From positions 1 to 28,673 of the forward strand of contig CAYOMD010000030.1 in NCBI GenBank assembly GCA_964404985.1: 28,673 bases of DNA, in the 5' to 3' direction. Position 1 is the first letter of the stretch, and the number at the start of each line of letters is the position of its first letter. This document shows, in pieces, positions 1 through 8,089 of this stretch. Source of the stretch: Hankyongella sp964404985. GTDB taxonomy: Bacteria; Pseudomonadota; Alphaproteobacteria; Sphingomonadales; Sphingomonadaceae. The position numbers and the translations under genes were made by a program. Under the pieces are notes generated by a model. That model ran no database searches. It was not told the origin of the DNA and saw only the letters and a list, made by a program, of their open reading frames with translations.

Positions 1-33
1 GAGAAGGCGCCGGAGGCGGCGCAGGGTGCACAT
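1..33 (-). CDS. Start of a divergent gene, cut by the window edge
   Basis: An ATG on the minus strand at 33 is preceded at good distance by an AGGA ribosome-binding site (on the plus strand around 38-41). It opens a frame that reads MCTLRRLRRLL up to the window edge. The basic then leucine-rich start would fit the beginning of a signal peptide or membrane segment, but eleven codons are too few to identify anything. It is divergent from the yqgE gene. The call rests only on start codon, ribosome-binding site and open frame. Confidence 0.4.
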   Translation of the reverse strand, partial: MCTLRRLRRLL

Positions 34-140
34 GGTTCCTAACCGGTTCTGTCGCAAGGGTCGAGAGGACGATCAGATTTGTCAGAGCATCCGACCACTG
101 CAGGCTTGCGCCCGCCGCGACGACCCAGCATTTTAGCGTC

Positions 141-701
141 ATGATCGATTATCCCTCGCTCAGTGGCCAACTTCTGCTCGCCATGCCCGGTATTGGCGAT
201 GGCCGGTTCGAGCGCAGCGTGATTTATATCTGCCAGCATTCCGCCGAAGGGGCGATGGGTCTCATCATCAACAAGCGCTTTCAGTCGCTCAAATTGCCGG
301 ACTTGATGGCGCAACTGGACATAGAGATGACCTCACAGCGCACCGAGGATGTGCTGGCCGGCGGCCCTGTGGAGCCTGGTCGCGGATTCGTTCTGCACTC
401 GACGGATTACCGCGCGCCCGGCACGCTGGTGGTCTCGGACACCACAGGGCTCACACATACGGTCGACATCCTGCGGGCCATCGCCGAGGGTACCGGCCCC
501 AACGACTCGCTGATCGCGCTGGGTTATTCCGGCTGGTCACCCGGCCAACTGGAGCGTGAACTGGGCCAACATGGCTGGCTGACTGCACCGGCCAAGTCAG
601 ATGTCCTCTTTCACATACCGCTGGAGGAGCGATGGGCTGCAGCAATTGCGTCGATCGGCATCGATCCGAGGCTCATGACGGCGGAAACCGGCAACGCTTA
701 A
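141..701 (+). CDS. yqgE: YqgE/AlgH family protein
   Basis: A 186-residue protein of the DUF179 (YqgE/AlgH) family, a normal length for it. The N-terminal stretch with LLLAMPGIGDGRFERSVIYI, followed by a cysteine/histidine pair and the GAMGLIINKRF segment (about residues 12-48), is the family hallmark. GGPVEPGRGFVLH (about 75-87) and a GYSGWSPGQLE segment (about 129-139) follow as in relatives. The biochemical role of the family is not established; the proteins are cytoplasmic with no signal peptide, as here. No clear Shine-Dalgarno precedes the ATG, so the start rests on alignment with the typical family N-terminus. Confidence 0.93.
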   Translation: MIDYPSLSGQLLLAMPGIGDGRFERSVIYICQHSAEGAMGLIINKRFQSLKLPDLMAQLDIEMTSQRTEDVLAGGPVEPGRGFVLHSTDYRAPGTLVVSDTTGLTHTVDILRAIAEGTGPNDSLIALGYSGWSPGQLERELGQHGWLTAPAKSDVLFHIPLEERWAAAIASIGIDPRLMTAETGNA

Positions 702-822
702 CCCGTCTATCGATAAAAATACGGTGAAACGCTGTGCTCTGCGGCAGACAAACACAATAATTTAACCCTGCTCTGCTAAAATTTGGTATAACAACTACGA
801 TAAATAATGAGGCGGCGACACG

Positions 823-1311
823 ATGATACATCCGAACCGTAACAAGTGCGTCACGTTGGCAGCGGCAGCTGTTTCAATGATCGCCATGATTTCATCGGCA
901 GGGGGAGCACAGGCATCCAACACCTGCTGGTCCAAGACTGAAATGGTGTCCTCGCAGGTCCGCGAGTTGCAGACCAAAATGATGGTGGCGGCCTTGCAGT
1001 GCCGCGCGGTGCAGGGTTCGAGCATCCTCGCCAACTACAACACCTTCGTGCGCCGGTTCCGCACCGATATTTCCAAGCACAACGATGTCCTGAAAAAGCG
1101 CTTCGTAAGACTATTCGGCGCACGCGGGGAGCGGGCGTTTGACAGCTACACGACGCAGCTTGCCAACAGCTATGGTGCCGAAGCCGCACAGGCCGATTTC
1201 TGCTCGCGCATGGAGCAGAACGCGCAGGAAGTGGCATCGATTTCCGACACCGACCTGGCCAACGTCGCCCAGCGCGCGATCGCGGTGCCGGACAACGTCT
1301 GCGTCAACTAA
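823..1311 (+). CDS. Small secreted protein of unknown function
   Basis: The 162-residue product begins with a typical Sec signal peptide: basic start MIHPNRNK, a hydrophobic stretch to about residue 29 and a likely AQA cleavage site near residue 31. The mature part has four cysteines (CWSK, QCRA, DFCSR, NVCVN), two of them near the ends, which suggests disulfides in the periplasm. The rest is helical and charged. I do not recognise a named family. The gene stands alone between yqgE and a convergent gene. An AT-rich stretch just upstream (TTGGTATAAC near 784) could hold a promoter. A GAGG sits rather far (about 10 bases) from the ATG. Confidence 0.75.
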   Translation: MIHPNRNKCVTLAAAAVSMIAMISSAGGAQASNTCWSKTEMVSSQVRELQTKMMVAALQCRAVQGSSILANYNTFVRRFRTDISKHNDVLKKRFVRLFGARGERAFDSYTTQLANSYGAEAAQADFCSRMEQNAQEVASISDTDLANVAQRAIAVPDNVCVN

Positions 1312-1327
1312 TCCCTGACAGGCCTGA

Positions 1328-1783
1328 TCATTCTGGAATCAAGTCCGGTGCCAGCCAGATTCTGCGTGCCTCAAGCGAAAACAGCCGTTCAGGCGTGTAG
1401 TAGCGCAAGGGGTAGTTTCTGCTGCCGATAGGGCCGGACAGCAGGCGGTTGACGCAGTCCACCAGAGACTCGCCTTCCGGGGACTCCGCTGCATAGCGCC
1501 GCAGCCTTTCGAGATAAAAGCGCGTGATCGTCTCGTGATAGCCTGCTGTGTCGGAGTTTTCGCCACCCGCGGCCACGTTGTAGCGGCGGATGATGCCACC
1601 CAGTTCCGAATCCAGATCGATATCCCGGTGCTCAAGAACAAGGCACAGGGTTGCTGCCAGATGCGCTTCGTGCGTCCAGGCTGGGCGGGGCAGAGTCGCG
1701 CTCAGTAATCCCTGGGTCACGGCGCGGACAGCGTTGCAGTCACCGAATAGTCTTGGCGCATGCGGGCAGGCAAAATCCATCAT
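1328..1783 (-). CDS. Conserved hypothetical protein (WTHEAHL/GYHETIT family)
   Basis: The 151-residue product contains WTHEAHLA (about residues 36-43), a RYNVAAGG...N.D.AGYHETIT block (about 68-87) and a C-terminal PLRYYTPERLFS segment. This set recurs in uncharacterised soluble proteins of many Proteobacteria. The conserved histidines (THEAH, YHET) could bind metal or serve catalysis, but no function is known to me. Two consecutive ATG codons are possible starts; an AGGTG lies about 5 bases upstream of the first. The gene converges on the secreted-protein gene and lies upstream of pckA on the same strand with a 68-base gap. Confidence 0.72.
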   Translation of the reverse strand: MMDFACPHAPRLFGDCNAVRAVTQGLLSATLPRPAWTHEAHLAATLCLVLEHRDIDLDSELGGIIRRYNVAAGGENSDTAGYHETITRFYLERLRRYAAESPEGESLVDCVNRLLSGPIGSRNYPLRYYTPERLFSLEARRIWLAPDLIPE

Positions 1784-1851
1784 GTGTCACCTGTCGCGCC
1801 CATCCTCAGGGAAACCGCGCCGGGTAGGGCGCAGATCCCCGGCGAGGTTGG

Positions 1852-3453
1852 TCAGGCAGACTTGGGTGCCGCCTGCCGGACACTGGCGTCCACGTGCATC
1901 TCGAACTGCGCAAAGTTGTCGATGAACAACTGGACCAGCTTTTTCGCCTGCGCGTCGTAGGCCGCAGGGTCCGACCAGGTCCCACGCGGCGTCAGGATCG
2001 CGCTGTCGACTCCGGCAACGGCGGTCGGCACTTCAAACCCGAAGTTGGAGTCCACAACCATCGGCGCCGCGTTCAGCGAGCCGTCCAGCGCTGCATTGAG
2101 CAGCGCGCGGGTCGCCTTGATCGGCATGCGGCTGCCGACGCCGTACGGTCCGCCGGTCCATCCGGTGTTGACCAGCCAGCAGGTGACGCCGCCCTTGGCA
2201 ATGCGCTCTTTCAGCAGGTTGCCGTAGACCGAGGGGTGACGCGGCATGAACGGTGCGCCAAAGCAGGTCGAGAAGGTCGCCTGCGGCTCTTTCACCCCGA
2301 TCTCGGTGCCCGCAACCTTGGCGGTATAGCCCGAGAGGAAGTGATACATCGCCTGATCCGGGGTCAGGCGCGCAATCGGCGGCAGCACGCCGAACGCGTC
2401 CGCCGTCAGCATGATGATGTTTTTCGGGACCGGGCCGAGGTTCTTCTCAGATGTGTTGGGGATGAAGTCGATCGGGTAGGCCCCGCGCGAATTCTCCGCC
2501 AGCGCATTGTCGTTGAGATCGAGCGCACGGGTCACCGGATCGATGACCACATTTTCCAGCACCGTGCCGAAGCGCTTGGTGGTCGCGAAGATCTCGGGCT
2601 CGGCTTCGGCCGAGAGGCGAATCATCTTGGCGTAGCACCCGCCTTCGAAGTTGAAGACGGCGGTGTCGGACCAGCCATGCTCGTCATCTCCGATCAGGGT
2701 GCGGGACGCATCCGCCGACAGGGTGGTCTTGCCGGTGCCGGACAGGCCGAAGAATACCGCCGTGTCCCCGTTCGGGCCGATGTTGGCAGAGCAGTGCATG
2801 GGCATCACGCTGCGCTCCGGCAGCAGGAAGTTCAGCAGTGAGAACACCGACTTCTTCATCTCACCCGCATAGGCCGTGCCGCCGATGAGGATCAGCTTGC
2901 GGGTGAGGTTTACCGCCACCACCGTCTCGGACAAACAGCCGTGACGCGCCGGATCAGCCTTGAAGCTGGGCAGGTCAATGATCGTGTATTCCGGAGCATA
3001 TGCGGCGAGTTCGGCAAGTTCCGGGCGGACCAGCAGGGTGCGAATGAACAGCGAGTGCCAAGCATATTCGGTAATGACGCGCACATTGATCCGGTGCTCC
3101 GGCTGCGAGCCGCCATAGAGATCCTGCACAAACAGGTCGCGTTTGCCGAGGTGGGCCATGAAATCCGTGGCCAGCGCCTCGAAATGCGCCGGTGCCAGCG
3201 GCTTGTTGCCGTTGTTGAACCAGACTGTGCCTTCGGTCAGTGCATCCTGAACCGTGAACTTGTCAGATGCCGATCGACCGGTGTGCTTGCCGGTCGCAAC
3301 GACGAACGGGCCGTCCTTGGCCAGCAGGCCTTCGTTGCGGCGCACGGCTTCTTCCACCAGGGGCGCGGTACCAAGGTTCCAGAACTGGCGGCCGGTAGTC
3401 GCAGCGCCGATGAAATCCAGACCATGCTTTGACTGCGTTCCAATCACTGCCAC
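1852..3453 (-). CDS. pckA: Phosphoenolpyruvate carboxykinase (ATP)
   Basis: Cytoplasmic enzyme converting oxaloacetate and ATP to phosphoenolpyruvate, CO2 and ADP, the first committed step of gluconeogenesis from C4 acids. The 533-residue length is typical of the ATP-dependent family. Diagnostic motifs are present: GGTAYAGEMKKS (191-202), the kinase-1a P-loop GLSGTGKTTLS (236-246), the metal-binding LIGDDEHGW (253-261), and the arginine-bearing NTGWTGGPYGVGSRM segment near residue 430. The start is GTG at 3453, preceded by GGAGGTGG at 3457-3464 with a 3-base gap to the codon (GGAGG about 6 bases away). It is probably transcribed alone from the ~290-base gap upstream. Confidence 0.98.
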   Translation of the reverse strand: MAVIGTQSKHGLDFIGAATTGRQFWNLGTAPLVEEAVRRNEGLLAKDGPFVVATGKHTGRSASDKFTVQDALTEGTVWFNNGNKPLAPAHFEALATDFMAHLGKRDLFVQDLYGGSQPEHRINVRVITEYAWHSLFIRTLLVRPELAELAAYAPEYTIIDLPSFKADPARHGCLSETVVAVNLTRKLILIGGTAYAGEMKKSVFSLLNFLLPERSVMPMHCSANIGPNGDTAVFFGLSGTGKTTLSADASRTLIGDDEHGWSDTAVFNFEGGCYAKMIRLSAEAEPEIFATTKRFGTVLENVVIDPVTRALDLNDNALAENSRGAYPIDFIPNTSEKNLGPVPKNIIMLTADAFGVLPPIARLTPDQAMYHFLSGYTAKVAGTEIGVKEPQATFSTCFGAPFMPRHPSVYGNLLKERIAKGGVTCWLVNTGWTGGPYGVGSRMPIKATRALLNAALDGSLNAAPMVVDSNFGFEVPTAVAGVDSAILTPRGTWSDPAAYDAQAKKLVQLFIDNFAQFEMHVDASVRQAAPKSA

Positions 3454-3691
3454 AATCCACCTCCAAATCGTTTTTTTTTAATCAAGCCGTCATGCGTTCG
3501 TATCGAACGAAAATGTGTCAGCCACACTGACCATTCTTGACCCAAGACTCGCAGCCGATCAAGAAAATCCACGCAGGACATTCGTCGAAGTGGCGGCGTG
3601 TGTTACGCGCCTGCATCGCACAAGGCCAATGCTCACGCTAACAAAATGAGCCGAACGCCAGATACACGCCATAATTGCTGTGCAAACATGC

Positions 3692-3720
3692 AAAAAACCC
3701 GGCGGAAATGCTCCGCCGGG
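3692..3720 (-). terminator. Rho-independent terminator of the cytochrome c gene
   Basis: A perfect 9-bp stem, CCCGGCGGA (3698-3706) and TCCGCCGGG (3712-3720), encloses a 5-base loop. Read on the minus strand it is followed by six T residues (3692-3697). It lies 26 bases past the cytochrome c stop codon, so it should end that transcript and insulate pckA from it. Confidence 0.9.
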
Positions 3721-3745
3721 CTTGAATTGCAGCCATGCACTCCGG

Positions 3746-4384
3746 CTACTTTGATGCAGGCGCCTCAGCCGGTGCATCCGTGGCAGGCGCAGACTCGGCC
3801 GTTGCAGCGGCGTCAGCCGGAGCCTCGGCGGTGGCAACAGGCGGGGCGGGCAGTGCTGTCGGGCTATCCGCATTCTGGTTGAGGTAGATCAGGACGGCGG
3901 CGCGATCTTCCGGCTTGGATAGACCAGCGAACGACATCTTGTTGCCGGCAGCATAAGTCTTGGGTGATTCCAGCCAGGCGTCTAGGTCTTCCCAGGTCCA
4001 GGCTTTGTCCTTCATGCCAACCAACACAGAAGAATAGGCAAACCCGGCGGCATGGGCGTGCGGTGCGCCGACAATTCCCCACAGATTGGGACCGATCTTG
4101 TTTGCGCCGCCCTTCTCGATGGTGTGACAGGCTGCACACTTCTTGAACTGGGCTGCCCCCTTTTCCGCCGAGGCCGAGGCAAGGAGCACGGCGAGCGGCG
4201 GGCCTTCTTCTTTGGCCGGGCCGGCAGCAGCGCTGGCTTGCTCAACACCTTCGATTTCCGGGAAGGCGCGCGCTTCAAGCGGCTTCGGCTGGTAGATATG
4301 GCCAGAGATGATGTAAGCGCCCAACACGACGATGAAGGCGGTCAGCACCGCGCCGGCGATCTTGTTCCACTCAAAACTGTCCAC
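3746..4384 (-). CDS. Membrane-anchored monohaem cytochrome c (CycM/c552-like)
   Basis: Periplasmic electron carrier tethered to the inner membrane. From the GTG start at 4384 the product is 212 residues: a cytoplasmic MDSFEWNKIAG start, one membrane segment (about 9-29), a linker, the haem-c site CAACH (83-87), and a likely axial methionine in GNKMSF (Met150). An ATG 27 bases upstream is in frame, but AGGAG lies at ideal distance from the GTG and relatives begin with xDSFExNKIAGAVL, so GTG is preferred. The last ~40 residues are an Ala/Pro/Glu-rich low-complexity tail, longer than I expect for this family. The gene is divergent from pheA, an arrangement common in Alphaproteobacteria. Confidence 0.92.
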   Translation of the reverse strand: MDSFEWNKIAGAVLTAFIVVLGAYIISGHIYQPKPLEARAFPEIEGVEQASAAAGPAKEEGPPLAVLLASASAEKGAAQFKKCAACHTIEKGGANKIGPNLWGIVGAPHAHAAGFAYSSVLVGMKDKAWTWEDLDAWLESPKTYAAGNKMSFAGLSKPEDRAAVLIYLNQNADSPTALPAPPVATAEAPADAAATAESAPATDAPAEAPASK

Positions 4385-4572
4385 CTGCAGCTCCTGTAAG
4401 CCGGCGTGCACATGCTACGCCATAAAATACCACATCCGCGATGCCTTAGCGGCGCGCCTGTCGTCAGGCAAGTCACAGATCGTCGCAAGACGTTGTGTGC
4501 GCTGCATTGCCCGTTGGATCGTGATGGTGTTTAAGGCTCGGCCCAGATGGGGAGCATGAGGGGGACTAAGGA

Positions 4573-5490
4573 ATGGACAATTATCCGCCAATGGCCCGCG
4601 ACCGGGTCGCTGCACTCGCTGCTGCCGCACGCGCCGCGCCGGAGCGTGCCGTCGCATTCCAGGGGGCACCGGGCGCTTACTCGCATCTGGCAACCCGGGC
4701 ATTGTTCCCAGACGCCATTGCCCTGCCCTGTTTTGCCTTTGAGGATGCCCTGGATGCTGTCCGCACAGGGCTTGCCCGCTACGGCGTCATTCCCATCGAG
4801 AACAGCCTGCATGGCCGGGTGACCGATATCCATTTTCTGCTGCCCAATGCCGGCCTCTTCATTGTGGGCGAGCATTTCATGCCGATCAGCCACTGCCTGC
4901 TCGCGCCGGCCGGTCAGGCGTTCGAGGCTATCCGGGAGGCCGTGAGCCACCCGCAGGCCCTCGGCCAGTGCCGCAACACCTTGCGTGGTTGGGGCATTCA
5001 GCCGGTGCAGTATGCTGATACTGCAGCAGCAGCCGCACTGGTCGCAAGCGAACAGCAGCCAGGCATCGCGGCTATCGCCTCCAGACTGGCGGCAGAGGTC
5101 TATGGCCTCGATATTCTGAGGGCTGCGGTCGAGGATGAACCGGACAATACGACCCGCTTCATCATCCTCTCCCGGGAAGCTGGTGCAGAGCCGGTGTCAG
5201 GCCCGGCCATCACCAGCCTGCTGTTCGAGACCCGCTCGGTGCCCGCTGCCCTGTTCAAGGCACTGGGCGGTTTTGCCACCAACGGCGTCAACATGGTCAA
5301 ACTGGAGAGCTATCTGAGCGGCGCGAGCTTCCAGGTCGCGCAATTCTACTGCGAGATCGAGGGCAGACTGAGCGATGCGAACGTAGCCCTGGCGCTGGAG
5401 GAACTGCGGTTTCACACGAAATGGGTGAAAGTGCTGGGCTGCTATCCGGCGCGCCGCGACACCATCACAGGCGGCGAGACTCAGAAATAG
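4573..5490 (+). CDS. pheA: Prephenate dehydratase
   Basis: Converts prephenate to phenylpyruvate in phenylalanine synthesis. It is a 305-residue stand-alone enzyme with no chorismate-mutase domain. The catalytic domain has FQGAPGAYSHLA (29-40), PIENSLHGRV (74-83) and the active-site TTRF (193-196). A C-terminal ACT domain (about 213-290) carries the phenylalanine-binding region ALFKALGGFATNGVNM...LESYL, so feedback inhibition by phenylalanine is expected. An AAGGA is directly upstream of the ATG. The 3' end overlaps the convergent Slam gene by 10 bases. Confidence 0.97.
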   Translation: MDNYPPMARDRVAALAAAARAAPERAVAFQGAPGAYSHLATRALFPDAIALPCFAFEDALDAVRTGLARYGVIPIENSLHGRVTDIHFLLPNAGLFIVGEHFMPISHCLLAPAGQAFEAIREAVSHPQALGQCRNTLRGWGIQPVQYADTAAAAALVASEQQPGIAAIASRLAAEVYGLDILRAAVEDEPDNTTRFIILSREAGAEPVSGPAITSLLFETRSVPAALFKALGGFATNGVNMVKLESYLSGASFQVAQFYCEIEGRLSDANVALALEELRFHTKWVKVLGCYPARRDTITGGETQK

Positions 5491-6821
5491 CGTTCAACCG
5501 TCAGGTCGACGCGGTGTCGGTCGAAATCATAAAGCGGGATGGACGAGTCGACCCGGGTGTAGCGGTATTCAAGCGCCGGCGAGAAGCCCCACCAGCGCAA
5601 ACTGCGCAAACCCGCATAAATGCGCCCGTCCACGCGCCAATCCTTGCGTCGCTCGCCGAAGGCATCCTGTGCCTCACCGAACCAGCTCCGGGAGGCCTGC
5701 ACCGATACCCCGGCGTTGACCCCCCAGGGCAGCTCGCCGCCGATGCCGAGGCTGACCCCGGTCTCGGTACTGCTGAGTGCGCGGGAGGCCACCGGCTCGT
5801 AGCGCCCAAACAGGCCGCCGCTGACGAGCAGACTCCCGGAGACCACCCGGTCGTAGGATGCCGCCGCCGAATACTGCCAGCCGTCATAATCATCGGAGAC
5901 GCGGTTATCGACCCGGCGCACGGCAACCTCGATGCCGGCCTGTGCGCCATCCTTGAACACGCGCTCCAGCTTCAAGCGTGGGCCATAAAGCTGGCTGGTC
6001 AATCGTGCGCCATAAACCCGTTGTGTGGTGCTGGCCGCCAGGCCGATGCGCCAGGGCCCGCGTGTCAGGCTCGGCCCGGCAGAGACTGCGGCGATGACAT
6101 CATCGTTGGCGGTCCCGCGATAGTTGGTGGCCTGGCTCTGGGCATCGATATTGATTGCCCACGCTGGCGACAGGGCAATCCGCCCGCCGGCCTGCACGGA
6201 GACGGTCTGGCCCAGACCGGTGCGCCGGCGCGCATCATCGCTCAAGGTGAAGGGCAAACCGAACAGCTCGACCGAGCGGTCGTCGGTGGCCGAGTTCACG
6301 TTGGTATCAGGGGCAAGCCCAAGCCGGAAACTGCCGTAGAAGCTCTTCTTGCTGCTGATCGAGCGCCGGATCAGCCGCACCGTCTGGCGGATATCCTCCG
6401 GCAGATCGGCATCCTCCGCCAGGCGAAAGTGATAGTCGGCAGCGCGTGGCTGACCGTCGAGGTAAAGCGCGCGGGCCAGCTCCAGCCGCACGCGCGGCTC
6501 GTTGGGTTTTGCAACCAGCAAGCTGCGGAAATGGCTGATCGCACCCTTGTTGTCGCCTTCCTGCGCGGCGATGTAGCCAAGCAGGAAACGCCGCTCGAAA
6601 TCCAGTGAAGGGTCTTGCTCCAGGGCCTTGAGCAGGGGTTTGGCATCGGCAAACCTGCCATCCATCACCAGATGCTCGACCAGCCTGAGCACATCGCGCC
6701 CCTTGAGGCCGGTCATGCATTGCGTGCCAGCCGGGCATGCGTCCTCGGCGCGCGCTGCTTGTACCGCTATTAAGGTTAACAGCAGGACCGGGACGGCCCG
6801 GAGGGCACGCTGCTTGCGCAT
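5481..6821 (-). CDS. Slam-like surface lipoprotein assembly modifier (TPR + DUF560 outer-membrane barrel)
   Basis: The 446-residue product has a signal peptide ending near AARA (about residue 25). A periplasmic helical TPR-like region (about 40-150) follows, with repeats such as RRFLLGYIAAQEGDNKGAIS and VRLELARALYLDGQPRAA. The rest is beta-strand-rich, opening with FRLGLAPDTNVNSAT and ending RVDLTVERYF with a terminal phenylalanine, as expected of an outer-membrane barrel. This TPR-plus-barrel layout and the APDxNxN motif are those of Slam (DUF560) proteins, which move lipoproteins to the cell surface in Neisseria and relatives. It starts 9 bases after the lipoprotein gene stops, with no strong ribosome-binding site, so translation is probably coupled. 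Confidence 0.85.
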   Translation of the reverse strand: MRKQRALRAVPVLLLTLIAVQAARAEDACPAGTQCMTGLKGRDVLRLVEHLVMDGRFADAKPLLKALEQDPSLDFERRFLLGYIAAQEGDNKGAISHFRSLLVAKPNEPRVRLELARALYLDGQPRAADYHFRLAEDADLPEDIRQTVRLIRRSISSKKSFYGSFRLGLAPDTNVNSATDDRSVELFGLPFTLSDDARRRTGLGQTVSVQAGGRIALSPAWAINIDAQSQATNYRGTANDDVIAAVSAGPSLTRGPWRIGLAASTTQRVYGARLTSQLYGPRLKLERVFKDGAQAGIEVAVRRVDNRVSDDYDGWQYSAAASYDRVVSGSLLVSGGLFGRYEPVASRALSSTETGVSLGIGGELPWGVNAGVSVQASRSWFGEAQDAFGERRKDWRVDGRIYAGLRSLRWWGFSPALEYRYTRVDSSIPLYDFDRHRVDLTVERYF

Positions 6822-6830
6822 GGGCGATTG

Positions 6831-7955
6831 TTACTGGCCGGGGCGCAAGCCGGTGAAGCTGCCGTGGATGTCGACCCGCTCATCCGGCGTACCGCCGACG
6901 ATGCGCAGCGCGCCGCCGATCTCGACCGCCTTCGGCCCGAAGAAGTTCCCCTCGACACTGCTGGCGATAATGTTGGCTGAGATACCGCGAATGGTCGCCG
7001 TATCGATCGTGCCGCGGAAACCGCCAAGATCGCGGTTGATATTGGAGGTGCCCGATGCGCTGAAGCCAACCGGTGAGGCGGCATCGCTGGCGAACCGGGT
7101 GGTCAGGCTGCCGGTCGCGAAGTTCACATCGATCGCAGACGTGCCGGTAATGTTGGACAGGGTGAAGTTCGCGTTGACATCATTCGGCTGGCCGACAACC
7201 CACGCGAAGAAGCCGCCGTCATAGCGCGCTGAGCCCGAGGTCGGGATGTCGCCCCGCGACGTGGTGTAGCCGTAAACGAAGGTCGAGCGCAGGTTCTCGT
7301 CCGTAATCGCGTTCACCAGAGTGTTGTTGGCATCCGTGGTGTTAGCGGCATTGTAGGTGCGGCGATAAAAGCCGGCAAAGGTCACGTAGCGGGTTCTGCG
7401 ACCCGGCGTCTCAAAGAAGAACGTGTTGCGGATGTAATTTGTCTGGTCGAGGTTGCCGGTCTCGACACGGCCGGAGCCGCTTTCATAGTATTCCGCGCCG
7501 CTGATGCGCGGTACCCAGTTGGCTGGAAAGTTCGTGCGGTGCGCAGGATCCTGATACCGGCCATCGTGGGACAGCCCGGCCGTATTGATCGTCAGGTCGA
7601 ACGTGGCATCACGCGGATCGTAGCGCACCTGGACATCGGGCGAGAGCCCCAGCGGCTGATTGGCGACGTAGAGCGAGCTGCCGCCGATAGACGTTCCATT
7701 GAGCGGCGGGTTGGGATCGCCGGGAACGACTGTCGGCACCAGGATTTCGTCGTTCAGAGTCAGCGACTGCGTGGCCGAGTAGGTCGAGAAGGTCACCGCC
7801 TGGGTTGGTGCCACCAGGCTTGGCGGCGTGCTGCTGTTCGAGCCGTCGAGACCCGAACCAAGGCCGACACCACTTAAGGTCTCGAGGCCATTTCCACCGC
7901 CGCCGCAGGCAGCAAGGGTAAGCAGACTGGCCGCAGCAGTAAATTTGCGAATCAT
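6831..7955 (-). CDS. Transferrin-binding-protein-like surface lipoprotein, probable Slam client
   Basis: The 374-residue product starts with a lipoprotein signal peptide whose lipobox LAAC places the lipidated cysteine at residue 17, followed by a glycine-rich tether. The body is beta-rich, with many aromatic/Gly/Thr strands. Near the C-terminus lies VEGNFFGPKAVEIGGALRI (about residues 335-353), matching the barrel motif of the TbpB beta-barrel domain (GxFxGPxAxExGG). It is first in a two-gene unit with the Slam-like gene, exactly the pairing expected of exporter and client. The ligand cannot be inferred; relatives bind transferrin, haemoglobin, haem or other host factors. I saw no clear Fur box upstream. 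The ribosome-binding site is weak. Confidence 0.8.
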   Translation of the reverse strand: MIRKFTAAASLLTLAACGGGGNGLETLSGVGLGSGLDGSNSSTPPSLVAPTQAVTFSTYSATQSLTLNDEILVPTVVPGDPNPPLNGTSIGGSSLYVANQPLGLSPDVQVRYDPRDATFDLTINTAGLSHDGRYQDPAHRTNFPANWVPRISGAEYYESGSGRVETGNLDQTNYIRNTFFFETPGRRTRYVTFAGFYRRTYNAANTTDANNTLVNAITDENLRSTFVYGYTTSRGDIPTSGSARYDGGFFAWVVGQPNDVNANFTLSNITGTSAIDVNFATGSLTTRFASDAASPVGFSASGTSNINRDLGGFRGTIDTATIRGISANIIASSVEGNFFGPKAVEIGGALRIVGGTPDERVDIHGSFTGLRPGQ

Positions 7956-8089
7956 GGGACACCATCGCCAAACAGAATTTGCGACAGTGATACCCGTGAC
8001 AGCCTTAAAAAGTGTTTAGGCTGGCGTACGTTTGCTGATCCTCCCCTGGCACGGGACAGATCATGTGATTGTCATAAAGTGGTTGTCGC

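Noticed and set aside
4456..4469. Hairpin GCCTG-tcgt-CAGGC upstream of the cytochrome c gene as an attenuator
   Set aside because: Only a 5-bp stem with no T-run, no leader peptide and no alternative pairing seen.
5421..6608. 395-codon plus-strand open frame antisense to the Slam-like gene
   Set aside because: Low-information Gly/Ala/Pro/Arg composition and full overlap with a gene that has clear domain features on the other strand.
8001..8022. Hairpin between ggt and the lipoprotein gene as a terminator
   Set aside because: The stem (AGCC/GGCT with AT pairs and a bulge) is weak and no T-run follows on the minus strand.
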